Shown piece after piece: positions 51,625 through 61,300 of a stretch of 64,000 bases of DNA (position 1 is its first letter; each line of letters opens with the position of its first letter). The position numbers and the translations under genes were made by a program. The notes beneath the pieces are model-generated. The model was not told the origin of the DNA. It did no database searches and saw only the letters and a list, made by a program, of their open reading frames with translations. The DNA lies in contig CP129491.1 in assembly GCA_030584105.1 (NCBI GenBank), forward strand, positions 1 through 64,000. The letters run 5' to 3'. The DNA comes from UTCHB3 sp002050155. GTDB taxonomy: Bacteria > Bacteroidota > Ignavibacteria > Ignavibacteriales > Ignavibacteriaceae.

Positions 51625-51991
51625 TGTAATATCTCCTGTTTCAATAACATCAGTTTAGATGGTTGTCGCCATTCGATACCGATATCAAATATCTTTAGTT
51701 TGTTTGTATCCGAATTGTACTCATTGTTCAATGTAACTGCCTGATCCACACCTGTAACTAAGTGGGTGAGACCAAGGGATTTTAGAAGCGGAAAGTAATA
51801 TTTATTATTTGTGAAATTGTTAAGTTGCCACGCTAAAGAGTCGCTTTTCCCTCCGTAATAAAACGGTACTTGAGAAACGGTGTAAGGATCTGCAAACCCT
51901 ATTTTAGGGAACACAGTTTTCCCTAATTGTGCATAAATATGGGGGGGGTAATAATAACCAAAAGGACTAATATTAATGCTAATCTTTTCAT
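51621..51991 (-). pseudogene. Small exported protein gene, out of frame at a poly-C8 tract
   Basis: ATG 51991 begins a signal peptide (KRLALILVLLVIITPP) that stops after 22 codons because a run of eight C (minus strand, 51948-51941) leaves the frame off by one. With nine C or six C the frame would pass into the open frame below: HIYAQLGKTVFPKIGFADPY, a clean signal-peptide end (YAQ) and a mature part of about 95 residues (WQLNNFTNNKYYFPLLKSLG...) that stops against the next gene's ATG. The downstream part alone starts only at GTG 51914. No family recognised; it looks like the N-terminal part of a larger secreted protein. Frameshift, phase variation or sequence error are all possible. Confidence 0.7.
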
Positions 51992-52467
51992 TTTAACCTC
52001 ACGATTAATTTGATGTTTTTTTTGAAGATGGACTCAGTTTTTAACTGATAAGCAAAATGGTATTGTAACCTGCTATATTTTGCTTTGGTGCACTTTTTCA
52101 GGCAACAGAAGAGACAAGCGAATTGGCTTTACCTCTTATATTACCTTTAAAAGGATAATTCTTTACTGCTTAAAGAGAAATGTTACTCTTTTTTTTTAAT
52201 ATTAGGTTTGTTTCCGGTTACTCCAAAAATATTGCAGATACTTGGGTGGAATATAAACATAATATCAATAAAAAAAAAGTTTAAAATTTTTATCAGAATA
52301 TTATGTTCTACATGCTGCTTTATGCTGCTTTCCCTGCACCGAGATAACTTCAACTTCAGAATCCTGTTTATGTGCTTTTTTTTGTTCTTACTTGGTGTCT
52401 TACTTGTTGTTTTAATTGCTGTACGGGGATAATTCTGAAAGGAAACCAAAGGTTTTTCTTGGGTGGG

Positions 52468-52530
52468 GTGAATTGGATGGAGTGAATTAAATCGAATGAA
52501 TTAGATCAAGTGAATTGGATGAAGTAAAAA
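52468..52530. repeat. Loose 14-15-bp tandem repeat
   Basis: Four units on TGAATTGGATGRAG / TGAATTAAATCGAA / TGAATTAGATCAAG, just past the terminator of the BNR cargo gene. Confidence 0.75.
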
Positions 52531-52541
52531 ATCAAAAAAAA

Positions 52542-52575
52542 GAGGCTGTAAGATATTTTGTATCAGTACAGCCTC
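52542..52575 (-). terminator. Rho-independent terminator of the 52643 cargo gene
   Basis: Minus-strand arms GAGGCTGTA (52575-52567) and TACAGCCTC (52550-52542), 16-base loop, then eight T residues. Confidence 0.92.
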
Positions 52576-52642
52576 AATAATTTAATATTTTGAAAAAAGG
52601 TGACTTTATTCAGTTCCTGTAGGTTCCTGACAGGCAACCCCG

Positions 52643-55600
52643 TTATTTCTGCAGAATCATTTTCACCGTTTGGATATTGTTACCCGCCTTAACAGTGCAA
52701 AGATAAACACCGGAGGCAACAATTCCACCGAACTCATTTTTTCCGTTCCAGGTGTAAGAATAATTGCCGGGTTGGTGTTGCGAGTTAACCAGTTCAACCA
52801 CTTTCTTACCTGAAATATCATAAACAGTCAGCGACACATCCGCAGCCTCAGGCAGAGAAAACCTTATCATTGTTGAAGGATTGAACGGATTAGGGTAGTT
52901 TTGAAACAACTTAAAAGCCGTTGGCATTTCGTTATCAAACTCGAGAATAGCCGTAGTAGTTTGAACTGTTGCGCGGATAAAGTAAGTTTCGTTGCTCGTT
53001 ACCCAGGCAGTACCGCCGTAGTCCCACGCTCTTCCGTTGTTATTTGTGTTATATCCGAAAGTCGGCCGGTTAATCCCGTCGTAAATCAAACCAACGAAGA
53101 AATCACCTGAAACCGAGATATTTTGCGCCGAAGTATTCCATGTGTTCCATCCGGGGATCGCGTTAGCAGTAACCTGGTTGTAGTTCACCAAATCAGCACC
53201 GGGTGAACCGTCGTTTGCTCTGCCTTTCACAATTGGTTTAAAAGTAGCAGTTCCGGCATTAACTGATTTAATATAATAGCTAATTTGTGTAATAATAGCA
53301 TTTGGGAAAGGTGAAGTCATTCTGTTTGCAGAACCTTGCCCGTTTCCGCCCCAGTAATATCCGCCGGTAGGGTCGCCGGTATCGTAAACTAAATTAGCGG
53401 TTTGCGCCCCACTTTGCGGAAGTGTTGCTTCAAAAGCGCCACGCCCGTGGGTGAAAGCCACAATTTTCCTGTCACTTGCCCTAATTTTCAGGTCGGAAAC
53501 CACCACATTCGGCATAGCCGCGCCATCTCTGAACCAGTTGCTGCCTCCGTTTGTTGATGTGAAGACGCCAAGATCGGTTCCGGCATAAAGGTTTGAAGTT
53601 TCAAAGGGATTAACAGCGAAAGAGTTAACCGGAATATTGGGAAGGTTATTGCTGATATTCGACCAACTTACACCCATATCGGTAGTTTTGTAAACCTTCT
53701 TCCCGCTTGAAAAGCCTGAATATGTAATATATGCAATGTCTGGGTTTGTCGGGTCAATTGCCACTTTGGTGATGTATGCTACCGGAAGCCCGGAATTTCT
53801 GAGAGACCAGCTACTTCCTGTGTTCGTGGTAACCTGAACTTTTCCGTTTGAAGTACCGGCATAAATAATTGCGGAGTTACCCTTTGCAATCGCCAGGGCG
53901 GAAATTGTAGCTCCATACGACCCGGTTCCGTCACCGGTCAGGTCACCGGAGATCGAACTCCAGTTCGATGCTGAGTTCGTAGTTCTCCATATTCTGTAGG
54001 AGCCGGCAATCAAAATTTTAGGATCGTTAGGGTCCATAACAAAGGGGGAGATGAAAAGAGTACGGTCGGTTGTGCCGTCCCAGTAACCGGGACCCGTCGG
54101 AATTCCGGACATCGATTTGTTAAAAGAACTGCCGCCGTTTGTGCTTTTCATAAAGCATAACCTTACATATTCGCCGAACATAGTTTGCGGGGTTGTGTAG
54201 TTAATTTCGCATGCGCCGCCATCTCCGCCAATAACAGTGTTCCACACCGGTTTGGTACCGGATAAAAGAGTTCCGTTATCCTGCGTTCCGCCCATAATTT
54301 TATCCGAAGTCGGGTGAATAGCGCCGTAGTAAAACTGAGTGATATTAAGCCCATTATTCAAATTAACGAAAGAGGTGCCGCCGTTTGTGGTTTTATATAC
54401 GCCGCCATCGTTCCCAAAGAAAAGAATGTTCGGATTAGTAGGGTGAAAAGCCATTGCGTGAAAATCAGCGTGCATAAAAGGCGGGGCGCCTGACTGTTCG
54501 TACCAGTTGGAGATTTGAGTCCAGTTTGTGCCGCCGTCAGTGGTTTTCCATGCGTCTAACCCGGCAGCATAGACTATATTCGGGTTTGTAGGGTGAACAA
54601 GAACAATATTATTATACCATGCTTGTGCCGAAGTGTAGGTGGTTGCACCTGAAAAAGCGGGTCCCGGGATGGTAACATTAGTCCAGTTAGTACCGCGGTC
54701 AGTTGATTTCTTAAATGCACCACATTGGCTTGTACTTAACTCCTGCCCGGAGAAATAAACGACCTGTGGATTTGATTTAGAAACCGCAATTTCTAACCTT
54801 GCAATATCATTTTCGGTATAAACAGTAGTCCAGTTAGCACCGGCATTTGTTGACCTTTTGAGTTCCGATTGCGTACCCGCCCCAAAAGAAGCGTAAATGG
54901 TAGTCGGGTTTGTGTTTGCAATCTCGAGATCGAGGCAATTGGAAGAGTTAACAACAATATTAAATGAACTTCCATTATCAGTGGATTTAAAAAGCCCTGT
55001 TCTTGTAGCCGCCCAAAGGGTCCCGGTTGAGCCGTCATACTCAAGCTTATTCACATACTGGAAGTTAGCATTTAGTGTTGAGGCTAACCTAACCCAGGTT
55101 GCGCCGGCATTGGTTGTTTTGAAGATACCTTCGCCCCTTACACCATCGGCATTGAAAAAGCCTTCACCTGTACCCGCATAAATAATATCCGGGTTGCCAG
55201 GGTCGAACGACATGGCACAAACGGCAAGGTTTTCCATTTGGTCTTTAAGCGGTACCCATGAAGTGCCGCCGTTTGTAGTTTTCCACACCCCACCGGCAAC
55301 CGCACCTGCGTAGATTATCGAAGGATTTGTCGGGTGTACCAAAAGTGATCGAACTCTTCCGCCGATATTACTTGGGCCCACTTCTTGCCATGCAAATTCG
55401 TTGACCCCCTCTATGGCATCCGGCTTAATGTTGAACTTCTGAATATGTTCCATCGCCTCTTCACGCCAGTTATCGGGAATGTTCCCTGTGGCGGATTTTC
55501 TTTGATCGATGAACCACTTCATTGCTTCATCGGGGTAAGCGGGTTTTGGTTTACCGCTTTTCTTTTTCTCAATCTTTTGTTGCACATAATCATCCATTGT

Positions 55601-55696
55601 GAGTACGCCGGTGTGTGAAGCGGCATACCGAAAAGCAATAACTGTAAACAGAAGTATTGAAACAGCAGAAATAAAAAGAGGAAAATTTCGTTTCAT
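52643..55696 (-). CDS. Secreted BNR/sortilin-type propeller protein with type IX sorting domain (long copy)
   Basis: 1017 residues. Signal anchor or peptide MKRNFPLFISAVSILLFTVIAF; a conserved start region (FIDQRKSATGNIPDNWREEAM); about a dozen BNR repeats with TTNGGTSW, STDNGSSF and KTTDMGVSW motifs and HPTNPSIIYAG strands, the sortilin/VPS10 type of propeller; a jelly-roll-like region (about 800-920); and a FlgD-like T9SS domain with LFQNYPNPFNPSTMIRFSLP, ending TVKMILQK. Role unknown; such proteins often act as surface-displayed binders or hydrolases. A shortened paralogue follows at 56485-57861. Confidence 0.9.
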   Translation of the reverse strand: MKRNFPLFISAVSILLFTVIAFRYAASHTGVLTMDDYVQQKIEKKKSGKPKPAYPDEAMKWFIDQRKSATGNIPDNWREEAMEHIQKFNIKPDAIEGVNEFAWQEVGPSNIGGRVRSLLVHPTNPSIIYAGAVAGGVWKTTNGGTSWVPLKDQMENLAVCAMSFDPGNPDIIYAGTGEGFFNADGVRGEGIFKTTNAGATWVRLASTLNANFQYVNKLEYDGSTGTLWAATRTGLFKSTDNGSSFNIVVNSSNCLDLEIANTNPTTIYASFGAGTQSELKRSTNAGANWTTVYTENDIARLEIAVSKSNPQVVYFSGQELSTSQCGAFKKSTDRGTNWTNVTIPGPAFSGATTYTSAQAWYNNIVLVHPTNPNIVYAAGLDAWKTTDGGTNWTQISNWYEQSGAPPFMHADFHAMAFHPTNPNILFFGNDGGVYKTTNGGTSFVNLNNGLNITQFYYGAIHPTSDKIMGGTQDNGTLLSGTKPVWNTVIGGDGGACEINYTTPQTMFGEYVRLCFMKSTNGGSSFNKSMSGIPTGPGYWDGTTDRTLFISPFVMDPNDPKILIAGSYRIWRTTNSASNWSSISGDLTGDGTGSYGATISALAIAKGNSAIIYAGTSNGKVQVTTNTGSSWSLRNSGLPVAYITKVAIDPTNPDIAYITYSGFSSGKKVYKTTDMGVSWSNISNNLPNIPVNSFAVNPFETSNLYAGTDLGVFTSTNGGSNWFRDGAAMPNVVVSDLKIRASDRKIVAFTHGRGAFEATLPQSGAQTANLVYDTGDPTGGYYWGGNGQGSANRMTSPFPNAIITQISYYIKSVNAGTATFKPIVKGRANDGSPGADLVNYNQVTANAIPGWNTWNTSAQNISVSGDFFVGLIYDGINRPTFGYNTNNNGRAWDYGGTAWVTSNETYFIRATVQTTTAILEFDNEMPTAFKLFQNYPNPFNPSTMIRFSLPEAADVSLTVYDISGKKVVELVNSQHQPGNYSYTWNGKNEFGGIVASGVYLCTVKAGNNIQTVKMILQK

Positions 55697-55891
55697 TTTG
55701 AAACCTTATTTGCAAGTTATAAGAATTGAAACAACTGTTTGGGAAACATTTCCCGCCCAATTATAATTGTTTCGGTTAAATTAATTGACTTTGGCTGAAT
55801 TATTGTTGCTTCCGGCACCCGATTGTTTATTTTATTGAAAAGTGGAACGCATCTGTAAAATACCGGATAAACCGCTAATATTTAATTAACT

Positions 55892-56374
55892 TCATTTAAT
55901 AACTTTGTTTAATAGCCAGCCGTCTTTAGTCATAAACATTTCAATGCGTGCCTGATCGCCCTTCGATTTTTGAGAAAAGGCCTTCAGACCGGCATTCTCT
56001 TCATTATCCATTATATTGCCGTTATCATCAAGCCGGAAATTTGGTTTAATCTCATACTGCCCGTGTTCTACAGCTAAATCCGGGTAGGCAGGGTCTTCAA
56101 ATTTGCGAATGATAGAGACTCGGGCGGTATATGAAGTTTCGTCATCAACATCTATACTGAGAATTTGAACGATTGCCGAGGTTTTGTTAATCTGAATATC
56201 AGTGGGAGCGCCTTTACCGGGTACTTCCGCAGAGGCACCCTTATCATGTACTTCAGCAGGGGCACTTGCGGTTGTGTCGCCCTCTGCGGAGGTATCTTCT
56301 GCACCCGGTGTACTCCGGCAGTTCCAGATAAAAACCGGAAATAAAAGAATCAAAAGGTATTGAAGTATTCTCAT
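55892..56374 (-). CDS. Small lipoprotein of unknown function
   Basis: 160 residues. MRILQYLLILLFPVFIWNC gives a lipid-modified Cys19. Residues 20-60 are low in complexity, with a repeated AEV.. KGA element (PAEVHDKGAS, AEVPGKGAP). The rest forms a compact domain (IVQILSIDVDDETSYTARVSIIRKF) with no family I recognise. Lies between the two BNR cargo paralogues on the same strand. Confidence 0.7.
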   Translation of the reverse strand: MRILQYLLILLFPVFIWNCRSTPGAEDTSAEGDTTASAPAEVHDKGASAEVPGKGAPTDIQINKTSAIVQILSIDVDDETSYTARVSIIRKFEDPAYPDLAVEHGQYEIKPNFRLDDNGNIMDNEENAGLKAFSQKSKGDQARIEMFMTKDGWLLNKVIK

Positions 56375-56484
56375 TTTATCTTCCTGAAATAAGTTCTCAA
56401 AGATAATTCAAAAAATTGGACTTCCATGTGAAAAAAATCATATCTTTCAAAACATCTTTCAAAAATTTCAAAAATGGAAAGCCT

Positions 56485-57861
56485 TTATTTTTGAAAAATC
56501 ATTTTAACGGTTTGCACATTGTTGCCCGCTTTTATAGTACAGAGATAAACACCGGAAGCAACAGTTCGTCCATACTCGTTTTTCCCGTTCCAGGTGTAAG
56601 AATAATTACCCGGCTGGTGCATTGAGTTAACTAATTCAACCACTTTTTTGCCTGAGATATCATATATAGTCAGCGACATATCCGTAGCTTCCGGCAGCGA
56701 AAACCTTATCACAGTTGATGGGTTAAACGGGTTCGGATAGTTTTGAAGCAGTTTGAACTCAGCCGGAGTAGTGTTATCGAACTCTACCATTGCAGTTGTG
56801 GTTTTCACTAATGCTCGGATAAAGTAAGTTTCGTCTTTCATTGTCCAGTTAGTACCGTCGAAATCCCATGCTCTGCCGTTGTTGTTTGTGTTATAACCAA
56901 ACGCCGGCCGGTCAAGCCCGTTGTAAATTAACCCAACAAAGAAATCCCCGGACACTTCAATATTCTGGGCAGAAACATCCCATTTGTTCCATCCGGGTAT
57001 AATGTTTGCAATCGCCTGGTTGTAATTCACTAAATCGGTGCCGGCATAGAGTATTGAAGGTTCAAGGGGGTGAATAGCGAAAGCGTTTACCGGAATATTG
57101 GGGAGGTTGCTGCTGATATTTGTCCAGCTTCCGCCTTTGTCCGTAGTTTTATAAATTTTTTTCCCTACGGCGAAGCCTGAAAAAGTAACATACGCAGTTT
57201 TTAGGTCGGTTGGATGAATAGCTACTTTTGTAATGTACCCTGTGTGAAGACCGGCGCTAATATCCTCCCATTGTTCGCCAATATTACCATAAATCCGCAC
57301 CGCTCCGTGAGACATACCCATCATAAGAACCGTTGAATTACCTTTTGCAATCGCAAGCGCAGTAACTACAGCCCCGTTCGGACCGCTGCCGTTACTGGTT
57401 ACATCGCCGTACAAATCTGACCAGGAATAACCGCCGTTGGTGGTTTTCCGGATACCTGAAGAGACCGTGCCAATATAGATTATAGAAGGATTTGTCGGGT
57501 GAACAAGTAATGAAAGCACCCTTCCGCCGAAGTTGTTGGGCCCCACTTCCTGCCATTGAAGTTCGTTAACCCCTTCTATGCCGTCTGGTCTTATGTTGAA
57601 TTTTCGGATGTTCTCCATTGCATCTTCGCGCCAGTTGTCGGGTATATTCCCCGTCATCGATTTTCTTTGATCGATGAACCACTTCCTTGCCTCTTCAGGA
57701 GAAGTAGTGTTCGATGTTGCATTTTTTATGTTCTGAATTTTATACTGCTGATATTCATCCGTCGGGAGGGTGCCGGTCTGTGAGCCTGCAAAACCGAAAG
57801 AACAGATGGTAAGCAATATTATTGAAATTGCCGAAATCAGGATGGAAAAATTTCTTCTCAT
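56485..57861 (-). CDS. Secreted BNR-repeat T9SS protein, internally deleted paralogue
   Basis: 458 residues, matching the 52643 protein at both ends (MRRNFSILISAISIILL, FIDQRKSMTGNIPDNWRED; LLQNYPNPFNPSTVIRFSLP). Two internal segments are missing. The first joins KTTNGG early in the long copy to the late stretch ending TALAIAKGNS. The second joins LYAGTDL directly to VNYNQ, where the long copy has GTDL and GADL about 100 residues apart. Both joins keep the frame and lie at short shared sequences. The sorting domain is intact (TVKMIFQK), so it may still be exported. Confidence 0.85.
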   Translation of the reverse strand: MRRNFSILISAISIILLTICSFGFAGSQTGTLPTDEYQQYKIQNIKNATSNTTSPEEARKWFIDQRKSMTGNIPDNWREDAMENIRKFNIRPDGIEGVNELQWQEVGPNNFGGRVLSLLVHPTNPSIIYIGTVSSGIRKTTNGGYSWSDLYGDVTSNGSGPNGAVVTALAIAKGNSTVLMMGMSHGAVRIYGNIGEQWEDISAGLHTGYITKVAIHPTDLKTAYVTFSGFAVGKKIYKTTDKGGSWTNISSNLPNIPVNAFAIHPLEPSILYAGTDLVNYNQAIANIIPGWNKWDVSAQNIEVSGDFFVGLIYNGLDRPAFGYNTNNNGRAWDFDGTNWTMKDETYFIRALVKTTTAMVEFDNTTPAEFKLLQNYPNPFNPSTVIRFSLPEATDMSLTIYDISGKKVVELVNSMHQPGNYSYTWNGKNEYGRTVASGVYLCTIKAGNNVQTVKMIFQK

Positions 57862-58258
57862 TTTGAAACCTCATTATCAAGTTTCATCTTTTGAAATAAG
57901 AGTAGCGGAAATGTTGCCGCATTAAAATCCGTTTATTTCCGTTGCCTGCTGTTTTTTTAGTGAGATTCGTGCGTGCTTCTCATTGGGTATTCCCGAATCT
58001 CAAAGGATAATCCTGAAAGAACTTCATAAATATAACCAAAAAATTGGACTTTACCGGGAAAATAACTTTTCCGTCTTTGCTTTGCAAGAAACCGTGGTTT
58101 TGCACTGATTTGAGTGGTTATTTGGGGACCTACTAAGTAACCATCTCGCTCCTTAAGGAATCGCTGTTTTGCGCTGATTTAAGTAGCCTTTTCGGTAGCG
58201 GTTAAGCCACTATCTGTCTCTATACCATACCTATTGAACAGAAAAAAAGGAGGGAAAG
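57862..58258. repeat. Spacer with a degenerate ~73-bp direct repeat
   Basis: About 58086-58150 and 58159-58222 are diverged copies (GAAACCGTGGTTTTGCACTG against GAATCGCTGTTTTGCGCTGA, each followed by a TTGAGT/TTAAGT and a TAAGCC/TAACCA element). Lies between divergent genes; the strong Shine-Dalgarno of glnE ends it at 58253. Confidence 0.65.
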
Positions 58259-58261
58259 GTT
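58247..58261 (+). promoter_or_regulatory. Strong ribosome site facing GTT, upstream of the called glnE start
   Basis: AAGGAGG (58247-58253), five bases, then GTT AAA TTT at 58259, in frame with glnE. No ATG, GTG or TTG lies between an in-frame TGA at 58235 and GTG 58337, which itself lacks a ribosome site. The protein-like frame (VKFTLYLTKIIGKVLLPEEF) suggests the original start was GTG or ATG at 58259. Confidence 0.65.
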
Positions 58262-58336
58262 AAATTTACACTTTATTTAACAAAAATTATCGGAAAAGTT
58301 CTGTTACCGGAAGAGTTTAGCAAAAAAATTACGGAT

Positions 58337-61300
58337 GTGGCTGTTGGTTTTCTTTCCCCTGAGGAAACGGAAATCTTACTTGCTCACTTGCAGACTGAGG
58401 TACAGAAGCATAATTTCCACCGGGGCAGCGGAAACAATTTTTTAAGAATAATTGAGAGCAGCTTCAACCGGGCGGCACTTCTGCATGATCTCCTCCGATA
58501 CCCCGCCCACCTTGAAACGCTGGTAACCATCGCTACAAACAGCAACTACCTGACAGATATTTTGGTGAGAGACCCCGGATTTGTTTACCAAATTTTTGAT
58601 TCTTCGCACCTTGAAGCTATTATTGAACCTGCGTTTTACCGTGAAATGATCTTTGCCTCGCTTTTTAGGTTACGGAAAACCACCGCCAAAATAAAAGCGA
58701 TTAAATCAGCGAAACGCAGGGAAATTCTTGCAACCGGGGTGAAAGACCTGCTTGGGTACCTCGATCTTCGACGCGCCACTTCGGAAATGTCGGTTGTTGC
58801 AAAAACACTCACCGAAGCACTGTTTTTGCTGGCGCTGAGTGAAACCTGCCAAAAATTTGGGATATATCAGTTCAGTTTTGAGGATTTTGCGCGGGGAAAT
58901 CATTCTTCTGAAAAAGGAGCGGAGTTATCAGAAAAAGGCACTGCTCATTCAGAAGAACGCACGGAACTTTCCATAAAAGGCACTGCTCATTCAGAAGAAG
59001 GGACAATACTACCTAAAGAAAGCACAGAGCTTTTCCGGAAGTTAACGGGCTTTGCGGTAATTTGCCTTGGAAAACTTGGCGGCGGTGAACTTAATTACAG
59101 TTCCGATATCGATCTTATGGTGATTTTTGAAGAGAATTTCACACTTCCCAACGGTAAAGAGTACTATGAACTACTTCAGGAGGCAATAATTCTTTTCACC
59201 GACTGGGCGGTTAACATTTCGGAAGGCGGATATCTCTTCCGTGTTGATTTCAGGCTCAGACCTGACGGAAGTGCCGCCCCTTTAGCCCGTACTTTTCGGG
59301 ATACAATCTTATATTATGAGACACGCGGCGAGGATTGGGAGCGCCAAATGTTGATTAAAGCAGGCTACCTTTGCGGGAATCGGGCTTTGTACGACCGGTT
59401 TATCTCCGCTGTTACGCCATTTATATACCCTGCAAATTTTTTCAGATCACCCTTAAAACAGATAGCGACACTTCGGAACGAGATGGTTAAATCACTCGGG
59501 GATGAACAAAATGTGAAACTTTTTAAAGGAGGAATCAGGGATGTGGAGTTTTCCGTACAGGCGCTGCAACTGCTTTACGGCGGAAAAATTAAGGGGCTGA
59601 GAACGGGAAATACGCTGCTTGCCATTTCCAACTTGGAAGAATTTTCAATCCTGTCTCCGGAAGAGGCTGAAAAACTGCGTGAAGGTTACATATTCCTCCG
59701 AAAAATTGAGCATTACTTGCAGCTGATGAATGATACTCAAACGCACACGATACCCGCCGAAGGGGAAATGTTGCAGAGTTTGGCAGTTTTTTTCGGGTTT
59801 GAAACGATAGATGACTTTTCGGAAAAACTTGAAACGGTAAGGCAGTGGATTAGGGGTGTGTATAAATCTGTCGTCGGAAATTCAAACGCTGAATTTTCTG
59901 CTGAAAAAGATATTTCCTTTTTCAAAGACATGAAATCTGCACGCAAAAATTTGTCGTTCTTGCGCACCGGAAGTGGACCCGTTGAAATGAAAGAGTTCGA
60001 TACCAGAACTTCGGGGCTGTGGGATGAGATTGAAGATAGGTTTCTGGATAAATTGCGGGCATCATTTTTCCCGGATCGGGCGTTGCAAAATTTTACACGC
60101 GTGATCAACAGAACACCTTTCCCTTCTTATTGGTATGATTCGATGAGAAAAGATTTTTTCTTAGAAAGCGTCCTTCGGCTTTGTGAGTATTCAGAGTTTT
60201 CGGTTGATCTTTTGGTGCAGGATGGTTCACTTGAAGACCTTGTAATTTCGGGGAAGCTGTTTGAAAAAAGCGCACCTGAGGAAGATTTTGCGCTTTCTGC
60301 AAGGGCGTTGTTGTTTCTGGTTGCCGCGCGGTTTACTCTCGGTTTAATTGATGTTGATGAAGTTTCTTTCTGTCTTTCGGCTGCGTTGGGTGAAAAAATT
60401 AAAAGATTAATCGGTTCAAAATATAGAGTTCCTGAGGGGTGCTTTATTGGAATTGCCGGGAGTTTTTCAGCCGGGAAGATGCACCTGTTTTCCGATATTG
60501 ATCTTTTTGTAGTTGTTGATGATTGTGAGAACCAGACGAAAACCGAAGAGTGGTTTCTTGCGCTGTTGGAAGATATTCGCAGTTTAATAGCCCCTTTGAA
60601 GGCAGACTGCCGTCTTCGACCTGAGGGAGGAAGCTCCCGTTTGGTATGGGATATTGGGGCATACAGGCGCTATTTTGAGAAAAGAGTTGCTGTTTGGGAA
60701 CTGCAATCGCTCACCAAGGTTTCGTTTCTTGCCGGAGATGAAAATCTGTACAACGCATTTTTTGATCTGTATTTGCAAAAGTTGGCAACGCTCGATAATT
60801 TAACGGTTAAACGAGAAATTGTTGAGATGCGTAAGAAGTTGTATCCAAAGGCTTTGGTGGGATCAACTCCTCAGATTGATCTTCTGAAAGGTAGCGGCGG
60901 AACCACCGATGTTGATTTTGTGGATCAATACCTGTTACTTTTAAATCCTGAATATTTGAAATTTCCCGTTTTGAAACGGTCTTTTTTTGCGGGAGAGGGT
61001 TTTAGAGAGTTTGCTAATAAAGATGTGCAGCGCGGGGGATTTAACTCTGAGCCGGGAGGGAGAAAGACAGGTAATGCTGAACATCGTGCATTTGGGAGTA
61101 GTTTAGGCGGGGATGTTGTCGGTAATTTTGAACACGGAGAATTCGGGAGTAGTTTGGGTGGGGATGTTCCAAAAAAAGCTGAACACGGGGAATTTCGGGA
61201 GGGTTTAAGCGAGGGCATTTCAGAGCAATTCCGGCTGCCGGAAGGGAAGGAGTACACAGAACTTGCGGCAACACTTCGTTTTTTACGCAAAGTTAGATTA

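Larger units (their letters stand above)
51992..52642. other. 651-base spacer without a supported gene
   Basis: A/T-rich. Small open frames on both strands (52183-52449 minus, 52208-52432 plus) overlap each other, lack ribosome sites and have biased composition, so they are not called. At 52468-52530 a loose repeat of about 14 bases (GTGAATTGGATGGAG type) runs four times, followed by the terminator at 52542-52575. Confidence 0.55.

Noticed and set aside
52183..52449. Overlapping small open frames on both strands
   Set aside because: Biased A/T-rich composition, no ribosome sites, the two frames overlap each other.
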